A stretch of 64,000 nt of DNA from Ehretia macrophylla (GCA_037974665.1 CM075773.1:48872080-48936079); one strand, 5' to 3'. Numbered from the stretch's first letter, positions 47,096 through 59,449 are shown. Numbers and translations are program-made. The notes: a model not told the origin generated them from the sequence alone.

Positions 47096-49089
47096 AGGAA
47101 TAGGGTTGGATATTTACTAAAATTTATAAAATTAAATTTGAACTTGTTTAAATATAATTATATTTTATTAAATCCGTGACGAAAATCCGTCGAATTTAAA
47201 TTTTGCTTATCAAACTTGAACCAGTTAAATATTCAAAAATCCACGGATACCCGACTCAACCCGTTAATGAATAGAAAAAAAAATTAAAAGAAAAACTTAA
47301 AAAGTTTTTAAAGAAATAAAAAAAAAGTACTAAAATAATGACAAATCGAAATGGATTAGAAAACATAAATTAAATTTATTGTATGTTATCAAACTTAAAC
47401 TTAATAGAAACATTGAACAAAATCTTTATGCTGAGAAATTATCATTATTCCATAATAATATGAAATAACCTGAAGAAAAAAAAATATAAAATACTTGTCA
47501 CAATTGTAAATTATCATTCTCATTTGAATTGTTCTGTAATTGAGCAGTTGTATTAAATAAAAAGAAGGGTTAAATCCACTTTATAACCTTATCATTTACC
47601 TGCTGTGACACTTATTATCCCTGACCTTTCAAAATTCCACTTATTAACCCTTCTATCAACCTTATGTCAGAAAATTAATGGAATGTATCAGTGCTTATAT
47701 TTTTGGACACAAATACCCTTGTCATCCAAACACACTGTCTTCATCATCATTGATGCACACACCCCCACCTTCATCATCAATACACACAACACACACCCTT
47801 CTTCTTCATCAAAAACACACATACCAAGTTTTCTTCACCAAACACACGCACACACAGTGACACACGAACACACATACCAAACATATAAATATACATATAT
47901 ATTTGTAGCAGAGATAAAAATCTGGGTTTTTTTTCAAGAGGGGTCTATAATAATGGCTAATTATATGTGTTATCAAAATGTGGTCTTAGACCAAGGAAAA
48001 AGTCAGGCAATTGCAAAAATAAAGGATTCTTTTATTCAGAAAGAGGTAGCTCATCTTTTCATTTCCTAACTTTTATGTTGTTCTTTGTTCAGGGAGAGGA
48101 TTTTGTTAAATAAATAAATATTGTGATGAATTTATGAATGACTTGAAAACATCTTTCAATATGTAAAATTCTACAATTTAATAAGATTTGTTCTTTGAAT
48201 ATATGTATATTTAGGCTGAGCTCGAGATCAAGATTATGCATTACAAGAATCTACCCAAAGCCAAGCATAGACTTGAATTGCTACAAAGCCAACCCTATTA
48301 AGCTGAAAGTTGCAAAAAAAAAAATCGATCTTGATAATGGGTCTTTGGTGGGTTTGTCAGCAAATGGAGTTAAAATATAAACTTTGAATTGAAAGTGAGT
48401 GTACTACTGAGGATTCAACAAGTGGGAGAAAAAGATGAAGAAAGAGAGGTTGTTAATGGTGGTTGGGGAAGAGGTCAGTCCTGGGGTAAGGGTGGGTATG
48501 TAGGTTTGATGTTTAGGGTTCGGGGTTAGGTTGGATGTGTTTGGATTTGTTTTTTTCATTTAAGGGTATATTTGTCCTTACAAATAAATTATAAGGGTAA
48601 TTTAGTACTAAGCCATTTTTATTACCAGAAAGTCTAATTCTGTTAAAATTGACCAAAGTCAAGGGTTAATAAGTGAAATTTTGAAAGGTGAAGGGTAATA
48701 AGTGTCACAACATATAAATGATAGGGTTACAAAGTGGATTTAACCCTAAAAAGAATAGGTAAACATAAATAATAATTGTTGTGCTATAGCCCACAACTAT
48801 TAATCTTAGACCAATATTAAAAAATTATTTTTTCTTAAGTAATATATTATTTGTATATGTTTGTAAATATATAAACATTTTTATTAATTTATTTTTACTA
48901 AATTAATAATTGGATTCTCGAGTTTTGGGTTTTTTTAAATTGCTATTACCAAACCCTACCGGACTATCCGTCGGTAATCACTTGTAAAAATTAAACCCTA
49001 ACAGATACTCCATCATTTGTAAATGGATTTATAATCGAGTCGGATACCCGTCGGATTCAGATTTAAAACCTACCATTTGCCATCCCTAT
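47096..49089. mobile_element. hAT element, Ac-like, unit B copy with nested MULE
   Basis: Orthologue of 11537-12328. Both flanks read ATGAGTAT (47088-47095 and 49090-49097), which confirms the 8-bp target duplication. A 1180-bp MULE-like element is inserted inside. Confidence 0.75.
47567..48746. mobile_element. non-autonomous MULE, possible gene-fragment carrier
   Basis: 1180 bp flanked by the 9-bp duplication TAAAAAGAA (47558-47566 and 48747-48755). Inverted repeats start GGGTTAAATCCACTTT and match over about 85 bp. The interior has an exon-like stretch beginning MANYMCYQNVVL at 47953 with a possible donor near 48045, and a second open stretch near 48215 (AELEIKIMHYKNLPK). This could be captured host sequence, as in Pack-MULEs; the source gene is not recognised. 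Confidence 0.8.
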
Positions 49090-49097
49090 ATGAGTAT

Positions 49098-49761
49098 GGT
49101 CCAACGTTCGTATTTGTAGTTTTGGTGTAATGAAACAAAAAAAAAAAAAATACAGAAAAGAGATTTGATAATTACATTTACAGATTCGCTCTAACATAAT
49201 ATATTGACTATGATAAAAACAAAATATGATCATAATATATTGACTTGAATGCTAAACTTTAATTCTAATTTCAAATTATGCTGGATTAGCAGTTGGACTT
49301 GTGTACTTCACATTAAGTAGGATAATTAAGGCCCAAGAAATATGCTCCATTTGAAGCCTAACAAAATTAAGGCAGGTCTGCTCAAGAAGAGATGACTTCA
49401 TTTTGAAGACTAATAACTTGGTCATGTGTATCTCACTTGACACAGCTCTGCTTTTACAATTGGATCGTTGCGATTACGGATTGGTCATCAACTTTCTTCA
49501 CCTTTCGATATTGAGCAAGTGTCAGTCCGACAGTCTGCATACATGGTCTTACAACTTTTTTTTTTATATATTTATCAAATGGGGATGCTATTGGTCCAGA
49601 CTAAAGCATGAAAAGACTAGACAAATTAGCTTAACAAGTCTATATAAGTTAGTATAAATTACGATCACAAAGAGAGGAGAAAAAAGAGACAAATTCTTGG
49701 ATGTCCTCATAAGAAAAAATTGGTCATAGTTTTTAAGAACAAACTAATTTATTCTATGTTT
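49098..49761. other. intergenic, no gene seen
   Basis: Colinear with 12337-13032 of unit A, up to the insertion site of the Tat-like LTR element. Small ORFs only. Confidence 0.5.
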
Positions 49762-49766
49762 CAAAG

Positions 49767-50472
49767 TGTTAAGATAGAAAAATGTCGAGTCGCAAGTGGC
49801 CTTGATGTTTGCAAAACAAAGAGAGCTTGACGGGTCTTGCCCGTATTAGCACTCCAATGCTTAAATTAGCGTGGTGCTTTTGTAGAGAAAGAAATATGTA
49901 TATAAGTATTGAGTGAAGTATCAGAAGTACCACCTCATCTTCCTGGCTGAATCCTCTACCTTTTATAGGCACCATGGTTTCTGATTCCAAAGAGAAATCA
50001 TGGTGGTTGCTGAGTCAAAAGGGGAAGCCATCATTGTGGCTGAGTCAGAAAGGGTAAAGGTGCAATAGTAGATCATCATTACAAGCATGGTGGAGAATTA
50101 TTAAAGGACTAGTGGACAATTGTTTAAATGGATTAGTAGGGGATTAGCTAGAGCTTCCCTGAATATATGGAACAATGTTTACCAGTATCTCTTGGCTCGA
50201 GGTCTTAAAAGGCGACTTTCAGGTGGCCCTATGCCTCGTCCGGCCCCATGAGGCTTCTCCATGCACGACGGCCGACGTACCATCCGAGATCCCAGAGACC
50301 TCGGATCCCATCGTCTGAGGTCCATAGGACCTCGGATCACTCTGTCCGAGGTCCTTAGGACCTCAGATTTCTCGGTCTGAGTTCCCTAGGACCTCAGACA
50401 GTCCGAGGTCCCTTGGACCTCGGATTTCCTTTGTCCGAGGTCCTAAGGACCTCGAACAAAACACACATATCA
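49767..50472 (-). repeat. 3' LTR of the Tat-like element
   Basis: 706 bp, TGATATGTG... to ...CTTAACA on the minus strand. Contains about six copies of a roughly 30-bp dyad unit (CCGAGGTCC-TAGGACCTCGG variants) at 50285-50460. Confidence 0.88.
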
Positions 50473-50812
50473 TGATGCCCCTTCAGTTTTTGAAGCTATG
50501 CAATAGGTTCGGGAACTGATCTTAATGTCTCGGATACGTCGAAATAAGTTGAAAAATTGCCCTAATATCACCTTGTCTTCTATGCAATTTGCCACCTACT
50601 ACCATTTAATGCAACCTTTCTACTTGTCAAGATCTGGTGTATTGACTTTTGAATTAATGGTGACTCTTCAAGCTCTGAGGATGAGTTTGAGGATAGCGAA
50701 GATGACGGATAGGTATTTGTATTTACCTTTTATTTTTCCTTTTGTACTCGATTTCTTTTGTTGGGTCATGCTTTTTTGAAACCCTTTACTGTTGAAGGAT
50801 AATTTGATGACT

Positions 50813-51195
50813 TTGGGGGTCGTGCCCCCAGCCTTGAACCTCGGTGGTTGTGTCCCCGACCTTTGTCTTGAAACTTGGGGATCGTGCCCCCTATCTTGAA
50901 CCTCGAGGGTCGTACCCCTGGTCTTCGTCTTGAACCTCAAGGGTCGTACCCCCGGTCGTTGTCTTGAAACTCGGGGGTCATGCCCCCGGTCTTCATGTCT
51001 TGGGGGTCATGTCCCTGGTTTTCATGTCTTGGGAGTGATGCCCCCGGTTTTCATGTCTTGGGGGTCATGCCCTCGGTTTTCATGTCTTGGACCTCGGGGA
51101 TCGCGCCCCCAGTTTTGAACCTCGAGGGTCGTGCCCCCGGCCTTGAACCTCAGGGGTCGTGCCTTATTCCTTGATGTCTTGGGGGTTGTGCCCCA
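50813..51195. repeat. hairpin-unit minisatellite
   Basis: Around a dozen units of about 30-40 bp, each with a self-complementary core GGGGGTC(G/A)TGCCCCC followed by a cttcatgtcttg or cttgaacctc linker. It lies in the untranslated part of the element, between the integrase tail and the 3' LTR. Confidence 0.88.
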
Positions 51196-51461
51196 TACTT
51201 TTACGCTGCCCTGGGAAGATCCTATTTTCGCAGAAAGTGTGTCTCTCCCCTTTTATCTATTTTGGAAGTTGGTCTCGTATTTTGATATTTGGCTCTCTTC
51301 CGTTAAAGGTTTGCATTACTAGGTCTCATGATATTTGTCTTAAAAAATTACAATCATTGACATAACTTAGAAGGCGAATATCAAATTCATTGTAGAAACA
51401 TAATTTGTCTCGACATAAACAACAACTAAACACTCAAAGAGTGTTTTCTTAGCTACTCTAC

Positions 51462-51570
51462 GTGCCAAACCTTTCTCAGTTCCTTACCGCTGAGGTCTTC
51501 GAATCTGTAGGCTCCTAGCTTGACCTCTCCAACTATCTTGTATGGGCCTCCCCAATCTTCTTCTTTGAGC
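51462..51570 (-). pseudogene. integrase C-terminal tail
   Basis: The minus strand encodes WGGPYKIVGEVKLGAYRF followed by LSGKELRKVWHV, resembling the extreme C-terminus of Ty3/gypsy polyproteins. It follows gag sequence almost directly, which marks an internal deletion near 51570-51600. Confidence 0.6.
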
Positions 51571-51599
51571 TTTCTGGAATCTCAATTAGTTCTTTCTTT

Positions 51600-52711
51600 C
51601 CCTACTGCATCCTTAGACTAGTCGCATAGCCTTTTTGGGCTCTCCTCTAGTTCTCTCTTCTTAGGGTCTTCTTCTTTCTCCGCCATTGCCACCTTTTCCA
51701 CTGTAATATATTTCTCAGCTCTGGTCATCAACTCTATCATGTTCTGTGGGGTCTTTTTGGCTAAGGAAGCCTAGAGCAACTCATTTGTTACCCCCTTTGT
51801 GAACGCTTGTATTGCAAAACTCTGATCAAATTGTGTACACTGAAGGGTTGCCTCATTAAAGCGAGTTGCATACTGACGGAGAGTTTCTTCTTTTCACTGC
51901 TTCAGACCGAACAAGGAGGCAGTGTGGCGGGTTAGCCTAATAGCCGAGGAAAATCTCCCAACAAACAAATCTGTTAACTGTGCAGAAGAGCCGATTGACC
52001 CATCCTTCAGTTCATCATACCAAACCCTGGCCGCTTCCACCAAAGTTCTTGCAAAACTTTACACACCCAGGCCTCTGGCAACTCCATGAACTCTATTTTG
52101 TGCCTGAACACCGCCAGGTAATCTTTAGGGTCTCTATGTCCATCATAAGTGGGCAAATAAGGCAATTTATATTGCGCGAGCTTCGGAACTTTGTTGATGG
52201 CGCGGTTAAAGGGATTTGGGCCTCTGAAAACCCTTGCAACCGAGATAGTACAAGTAGTACCTCCTCTTCGGGCACTATGAAATGGGTCTCGCGCCGCCGT
52301 ATCCGAGCCCTGAGACGATCTTTTGGAGTTCACCATTTCCTTACGTTGCCCCCTAGCCTGAACTCGCTGTCCGGACTCTCTTGGGTTGGTTGTGTTTCTG
52401 GCTGATTGGGTGTTTTGGCGTGAGTAGTTTTGCTGGGGCATTTGATGTTGTTGGTTACTTGGGTGGTAAGGTACTGGTTGAGGTACTCGGTAATGAACGG
52501 CTTCCTTCAACTCCTCTAGAGTTCGTAGGATGTATCCCAAATCTGTCGGTGGGTTAGTCTGTGGAACAGGTGTTGGGGCAGTGGGATATTGCCATCCCAT
52601 GTACCAAACTGGTCCCTGCGGACAGTTTTGAGAGTATGTTGGTAGGTAGTTTGGATACAAATTCGTGTATGTGTTTGTGTATGGTGGGCGGTTTCCCGCT
52701 GGTAATTCCAC
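51600..52711 (-). pseudogene. gag of the Tat-like element, broken
   Basis: An open stretch of 234 codons from 52711 has a Pro/Gln/Asn-rich N-terminus and then LPTYDGHRDPKDYLAVFRHK, a typical plant Ty3/gypsy gag core start. After a frameshift near 52010-52030 the core continues (LRQYATRFNEATLQ near 51870, then NMIELMTRAEKYI near 51730), with stops near 51770 and 51630. No CCHC knuckle or protease follows. Confidence 0.75.
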
Positions 52712-52899
52712 TCCTAGTGGTGGTGGGTCAGTCTGTCCAAGGTTTGAGGTCTCCCCAGGACAAAGTTGTGTATGGGGCTATTCTACAACTTCTTCATCAT
52801 GTCCACCTGCAACACTCCGACTCTTGGTGGTAACCATGGTCCAATCTTGTGAAAAACTCAGTGGGGAACTCAAAATCGGCCCCACGGTGGGCGCCAACC

Positions 52900-53536
52900 T
52901 GTTAAGGTAGAAAAATGTCAAGTCGTAAGTTGCCTTCACGCACTGTCTTGATGCCTGCAAAACAAAGAGAGCTTGACGGGTCTTACCCGTATTAGCACTC
53001 CAATGCTTAAATTAGCGTGGTGCTTTTGTAGAGAAAGAAATATGTATACAAGTATTGAGGGAAGTATCAGAAGTACCACCTCCTCTTCCTGGCTGAATCC
53101 TCTGCCTTTTATAGGCACCATGACTTCTGATTCCAAAGAGAAGTCATGGTGGTTACTAAGTCAAAAAGGGAAGCCATCATTGTGGCTAAGTCAGAAAGGT
53201 TAAAGGTGCAGTAGTGGATCATCATTACAAACATGGTGGAGAATTATTAAAAGGCTAGTGGATAATTGTTTAAATAGATTAGTGGGGGATTAGCTGGAGA
53301 TTCCATGAATATATAGAACAATGTTTACCAGTATCTCTTGGCTCGAGGTCTTAAAAAGCGACTTTCGGATGGCCCTATGCCTCGTCCGGCCCCATGAGGC
53401 TTCTCCACGCACGACGGCCGACGTACCGTCCGAGATCCCAGAGACCTCGAATCCCATCGTCTGAGGTCCATAGGACCTCGGATCACTCTGTCCGAGGTCC
53501 CTAGGACCTCGGACCTCAGACAAAACACACATATCA
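52900..53536 (-). repeat. 5' LTR of the Tat-like element
   Basis: 637 bp, homologous to 49767-50472 but about 69 bp shorter, mainly because it holds fewer dyad units (53420-53520). Confidence 0.88.
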
Positions 53537-53541
53537 CAAAG

Positions 53542-55182
53542 ACTACAAAGTTAGTGTATGATTTATTTCTTTACGCAATCTATCATTTACTTCCTTTATG
53601 ATTTTTCAATTATCTGTACAATCTCAAATGGTACTCTCAAAGTATATAATATCATACGTTGGTACAAAAAAATGATAAAAATATGATTAATAAATTAAGT
53701 AATAATTCGAGTTAACAATTTTAATCTAATAAATGTTTTGTAAAAAATAATTACTTTTAATTAATTCTGGAGCATGGATCTCACTCAGTACTTAGGTTAT
53801 ACGCCTAGGGCTTGACAAAGGATGTCTTTGACATTTGAGAGGATCCTACCTATGAGAGAATCCGGACCCTTTGATATTTGGATAGTAGCATAAAAATCTG
53901 GCAAAAACATATTTTTAGTGGCTCAATTCTATGTTAGATCTCACCATTCAGTTTGATAAACACCAAACTGTTTGTCTGCCCCAAATTCAACCCCACCCTC
54001 CACACCCACACCCCCCCGCCCCCCCCCCCCCCCCCCCCCAACCCCCACGTGCCACTCATTTGGAACCTGCAAGTAAGTGAAGGAATTGTCCACTTGATTA
54101 GTTTGGTTAACTCAGTGATATGTCTATATTGGGGCAAGATCTGATAAAAGAGTACTAATTGATAAAGTTATTGTAGTGAATTTAAATTATAAGTCCAATT
54201 GACCATTTTGTTGAGTTTTGATTCAAAAAGTCTAAGTCTATGAAGATAACTAAAAGTCCAACAATATGATATATAGTAGGTTTTTCTAACTATAAATAAG
54301 ACTTTTTAACTTGTAGTTAGTTATTGCAGGGCCACACTCCATGGTTTGGGTGTATATTTGAGCCTAAGTGTGAGATGATTTTTTATACATTCTCTTATTT
54401 GTTCGAAAAGATATAACTCTGTGATAGTTTTTCTTACTTTTGTCAGAAAAAATCGATTGTGCAAGGGTCTAAAAGTCGTGTGAATGAGGGTTTATATTTT
54501 TTTTTTGTGCAAAAAAATAATTGCATAGTAACTATTATTGCTCAATAAAAGATTTTTCCAATTTTTGAGCGTGGACAAAGACAAAAGGCTAAATCATATT
54601 AAAAATATTATGTTGTTAGTGGTGTTGTCGTTTCCCAACACATATTATGTTTAATTCATATTTGGTTGAAGACGTTTAAACTTGAAGTGTGATGAACAGG
54701 AATAAATAGACCATCAATTGACGGAGATAACTAGAAAATATCCACTTTCAGGGTTCTATAAAATATTTAAGTTAGTGGATGCATTAGACGTGTCCTCTCC
54801 ATTTAGTTCCATGATCAATGGAGAATCATGATGATCTAGTAAATGGAAAAAAATATTCTCTTTTCATATAAAACTGCACACCCAGCAGTAGAGTGTAACC
54901 ATGCAATAATGCCATATAAATCTTCCACAAAACAAGGGAAACATACTTAGAACAATTCAAGATTTATTTATATCGTCATCAGCACCACAGCAGTACCCAT
55001 TATTATATATATATCTTACGTGGGAATTAAAGTTAAGCAAAGGTTACATAAAATGCACTTTTTGAATCATCAAGCAAGCAAAACACCACTAACTAGCACT
55101 AGCTAGCACAAGGTAGAGAAGTGAAAATGACAAGTAGAATACTAATTAAGAAAACACTTCAACTAGCTAGATCTTCTTCTAA
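53542..55182. other. intergenic, no gene seen; includes short C tract
   Basis: Colinear with 13038-13633 and then 24640-25761 of unit A. The C tract is at 54001-54047. Positions about 54107-54155 are unique to unit B at the place where unit A carries the LINE block. Confidence 0.55.
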
Positions 55183-57702
55183 TTAAGCTGAATCAAACTG
55201 AATAGTTGTGTCATATGCAACCCCAGCTTTCCACTGATCGGGGATCACATTAGCCAGCTGCACCCATTTGGGCTCGCCATAGCCATAAGCACTCACTTGG
55301 AACCTCAAGGTCAATGCACCAATTGGAGGGTTTTCCAAGTCCCATACCGCACCATAGGGCTTACGCATGGGTCTCCATTCCTTGCAATCCTCCTGCATTT
55401 AAATAGAAAATGCTTAATCCAGTCGTCACGTGATAGAATGTGTTGAAAATAATAAATAAATATAATAATTCTCTAACAATTTAAACTTTTAGATGATATA
55501 ATCACTAAATGTTACGATGTTAGTGCATGTACATCGGGCCGATAAATGGGTGAGTGTAGCCTATGTTTGCAGTTACTCATCAAACGGCTTAGTGTATATG
55601 CACTTAGTACCAATGAGGTGGTTATTTAAGATGGCATATCAAAACTTGCTACCTATTTAGAAAATATGTCCACTTGCAATGTAAAATCCAGTTAGCACGT
55701 GAGTGGGCGTGTTTATTGTTCTCTAACAGCTTAAACTTTTAGACGAGATAGTCATTTAATGTTACGATATTAGTGCATGTACATTAAACTGATAAAAGGG
55801 TAAATTAATGTAGCCTATGCTTGTAGACATAGACGCAACACGTGCTCATCAAACGGCTTAGTGTATATGCACTCGTAAAAGGGTGAGTGTAGCCTATGCT
55901 TGCGGGCATAGAGGCAACACGTGCTCATCAAACAGTTTAGTGTATATGCACTCGGAAAACAGTTCATTGTATAACTTTCTAGGCTATACCTGCCAAACTT
56001 CTGCAGCAATAATATCATAAACACCAGCTTGGTACAATGTTAGAATGGCCAAGTAGTGAGGATATCTGCTATGCTCCTGGACTTTAAGAAGAAGATTGTA
56101 TCCTCCATACTGGCAAGGTATTCTTTTGTATTCAACATCAACCACACCGTATGCAAATAATGCAGCAGCCAGGTCTTGTTTAGCCATCTTGGCATAGGCA
56201 CGTACACTGAGGATGAAATCAGTGTAGTGTCCTTCACCATAATCAGTCACCACTATGTTTGTTCCCTCATCAGTGCAATGTGGATTCTTGCACCTGACCT
56301 GAAATTATTGATGAACATATAACAAGAGCTATTTGGGTTAGAATTTCTTTATGTCGAAAATAATAAATAAACATAATAAATTCTTTTTTTAGATGAGATA
56401 ATAATTTAATATAGTATCAAAACTTAGGTTACCAAGTGGATTTAGGTGCAAGTCTCATCACTACTAATTTAAAAATCAAAATGAAAAAACTGTTCATGTG
56501 AAAAGCTAAGAAAAGGAATCCCACTGACACGTGCAGATGCGTATTATAAACTATAAACAAAATAATAAACCCTTCACGAGCAAATTAATCTTTTAGATAA
56601 AATGACAATTTAATATTTTTAAATAAAAATTATAACACATAATTTAACATTTTTTTCTCAATAAAAACTAATTAATTTTCAAACAAAAAAAACATACTAA
56701 AAGTACATGTATTTTGTAAAAAAATATTAAAATAGACAAAGTTTGCCTCACTGGTCCATATATACACCCGCCTAGCTAACAAGAATTAACTAGCACTGTA
56801 GATCCTTTACAATTCTTGTTGCTAAAAGTAAATACCGGGTAGGTAATTGCCTTTTAGTGGCTGTCACTTTCCGGCATTTCTTAAACGTCATGACTTGAAT
56901 GGTTGCATATTTATAGTCAACTTATTGTAACATAGAACATATTATATAACCTAAGTTAGATGCTAACGAGTCATTACCTATATATCCATGAGAAATGAAT
57001 CATAAATATGATTCTTTTTTCTTGTTTAAATTATAAAGTTCTAATTTTTAAATCGTCCCATACATGGCGTTACGTCTTTCATGAAGATATTTATTTTTGA
57101 TAAATAGTCATTGGGACCTGATCACTGCGACTCCTTTTGTGAGGTGTACTAATAAATTAATATACCTGATAGCATGCACCACAACCAGTTCCATTCCTGA
57201 AAAGCCTCGAAACTCCGCTCACTTCCCCATCATTGATGTCCTTTCCGTAGTCACCAAACCCACAAGCTCCAGCTGATTTATTGCATCATAAATTCATGAA
57301 AGATAGTTATAATACGATATATCGTAAAACTACTAAAATCAAATTAGCCGAAACTTTATCTTACTAGGTGGTACTAACATCGTTAATTACATACATGAAA
57401 TTAAAATTGTTGATACATATTAGCACAGAGTGAAAAAGATCAATGAATGTAGAGTTAACGTACACGCAAACTTTATCTTACTTGGTGAAATTGACATCGT
57501 TAATTACGAAAACGAGAATTGTTGATGTATTAAAGTGAAAAAGATTAATGAATGCATGTAGGGCTAACGTACTTGGATTTCCCTTGCATTCTGGGCTGCC
57601 ATAATAGGTTGCTCTAGAATAGTAGTAACCATCACAGTAGCATAGTGTAGGCAATATCACCATGACACACAAAAGAACAAAGAACTTAACTGCAAATCCC
57701 AT
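55183..57702 (-). CDS. EXLB1: expansin-like B protein, gene 2 of unit B
   Basis: Duplicate of the gene at 25762-28593. Exons on the minus strand: 57702-57573, 57272-57166, 56298-55990 and 55392-55183, with GT-AG borders conserved and 251 aa open. Signal peptide (MGFAVKFFVLLCV), DPBB domain with GACGFG and GTGCGACYQ, and CBM63-like domain intact. Exons 1 and 4 encode the same protein as in unit A; exon 2 differs at three residues (KDIN for KNIN, GVSR for GVWR, LFRN for LFKN) and exon 3 at a few. Intron 1 is 300 bp against 500 bp in unit A, partly because it has two rather than three intronic repeat copies. TATAAATA lies at 57811-57818. No sign of decay. Confidence 0.92.
55441..55760. mobile_element. 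TRIM-like element in EXLB gene 2 intron 3, unit B
   Basis: Orthologue of 26019-26362. LTR-like stretches start TGTTGAAAATAATAAATAA (55441) and a shortened TGTTTATTGTTCTC (55709). Confidence 0.4.
56352..56615. mobile_element. TRIM-like element in EXLB gene 2 intron 2, unit B
   Basis: Orthologue of 26954-27216, with the same TGTCGAAAATAATAAATAA start. Confidence 0.4.
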
Positions 57703-57810
57703 TGCTTAGATTAATATTATGAAGACACCAATGAAGTAGATTATGCTACTATATGAGAGAGACAATAATTGAAGAAATATAGGATGGGAAGCTTAGTATT
57801 CAGAAAGGTG

Positions 57811-57818
57811 TATTTATA
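57811..57818 (-). promoter_or_regulatory. TATA box of EXLB gene 2, unit B
   Basis: TATAAATA on the minus strand, about 110 nt upstream of the ATG at 57702. Confidence 0.65.
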
Positions 57819-58249
57819 GTGGAACATTTGAGATTGAGAGCTGGCAAATTGCTTACCTTTTTACTCCACTAGAGGATTAGGGAATATCCAAGTGGGAATT
57901 AGGAGTAGACTGGGGCATGTGTTAAAAAAGACACCCTAATATTGACTTCAGAAGACCATTGTCATTATTCCACTTTGTAGGGTTTGAAATAAGATTTCGC
58001 GCGTATGAAGTTAACATAAAAGAAGACGATCGATAAAAATCAGTGGTGTTATTATATTCAATGGTAGAGTTATGTTATAGTGAGGGTATGTACATTCGCA
58101 CTTTTAGTTTGGAAAAAAAAATATATTTTTAATTATTTAAAGAAAAAAAATCATTATATTAGACCCTTTATGCATGAATGCCCCCATTAACCATTGGTTC
58201 TTAATCCATTCTTGATTAATCCCATCTATTAAAATAAGTCTCGATTTAA

Positions 58250-59200
58250 TTTAAGGGTAAATTGCGTCCAACCCCCATGTGGTTAATTATAAGTGCACGA
58301 TAAGCCCTTACACACTCAAAATTAGCACATTACCCACTTGTAGTAAATAAAAAAGGTGCATACTCTCCCCATTAGCTAACTTTTGTTAGTTATTTAACAG
58401 AAATATCAAAATAATAAATATACCCTCATTAAAATTAAAATTAAAAATAAAAATACAGACCAAACCCAAACACCCTACCACCACCACCACCACCACCAAA
58501 CCCGCCACGACACACAAATCCACCACCACCGCTTCCAAACCCGCCACCACTCCCCTCTGCCACCAATACCTACATGCTGCCAACACCATAGTGATAAGCA
58601 TGATGTTGAAAAAAGAAAAAGAAAAAAAAGCTAATAAGCATAGTGTTGAAGCTGCATGTAGCTTGATGATGATGCAACACAGTGATAAGCATGATGTTGA
58701 AGCTGTAACGTGCTCCAGTGTATATGCAAGTATTTATTCAAGAAGCAATCAAAATACATACACAACCGAACACGTATATACATTTATATACATACACAGT
58801 TGATATACATATATATATATGTGGATTATAGGGAGCAATCAAAATGAAACACATTCTCACACACATTCATAGACACACATAGCACGATTTTGGGGTTAGG
58901 ATTTGGGATTGGGGATTTAGGAGTTAGGGATATGGGATTTGGGGGTGAGGGTTGGCATTGTGTGAGGGTATTTTAGTTCAAAAAGTTAATAATAAAATGG
59001 AAAATGTCAGTTTATTATTGCAAAATCGCAAATTAGGGCACGCGTGCATCACACTCCCAGTTAATAAGTTAAATAATTTTTTTAACAGAGGAAGGGTTCC
59101 ATGCACCTTTTTTAATAACCACAGAAGAGTAATGTGTTAATTTAATCAACACAAGGGAGTTTCGTATATTTATAGTAAACTACAAGGTGGCAAGCGCAAT
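58250..59200. mobile_element. inverted-repeat element, MULE-like
   Basis: About 950 bp absent from unit A (empty site near 29135). The ends form imperfect inverted repeats over roughly 140 bp (AAATTGCGTCCAACC against AAATTGCGCTTGCCACC; both sides share AAAAAAGGTGCAT). The target duplication is not clear. The interior has a (CCA)n tract at 58480-58500. No transposase. Confidence 0.65.
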
Positions 59201-59449
59201 TTTGATTTGGTTTGGCGGCATTTCATTCCAAGACTATGTTCTTATGCTACCTATTGTTTTAAAATTTCATTAAAATAATAGTAAACATAAATGGAGTCAC
59301 AAACATATCTTGCCAAACTCCTTTTTGCCTTTTGCACCTTTTTTGCTGAGCTTCCTGGAACGTGCACGTCATTCAGGAGTGCTTGACAAAGAATTCTAGT
59401 CATCCTCCAAACATGTAAACACTATCCATCCGGAAGAATATATTTTTAA

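Larger units (their letters stand above)
49767..53536 (-). mobile_element. internally deleted Ty3/gypsy (Tat-like) LTR element
   Basis: 3770 bp with two LTRs, flanked by CAAAG (49762-49766 and 53537-53541). The empty site in unit A is near 13033. The element reads on the minus strand: 5' LTR 53536-52900, then a primer site region TTGGCGCCCACCGTGGGGC just inside, gag, an integrase tail, and 3' LTR 50472-49767 preceded by a purine-rich CTGAAGGGGC. Protease, RT, RNase H and most of integrase are absent, so it cannot move by itself. The Tat lineage is inferred from primer-site and gag style. Confidence 0.88.

Noticed and set aside
47605..48069. 154-codon ORF with His/Thr-rich stretch
   Set aside because: It starts inside the MULE inverted repeat and runs through a CA-rich microsatellite, so it is not treated as a gene.
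50813..51195. Regularly spaced palindromic repeats resembling a CRISPR array
   Set aside because: Units and linkers are both repetitive, there are no unique spacers, it lies inside a plant LTR element and no cas gene is present.
49762..53541. Shared CAAAG target duplication with the insertion at 34421
   Set aside because: The two elements have unrelated ends and bodies; identity of a 5-bp duplication is likely chance.
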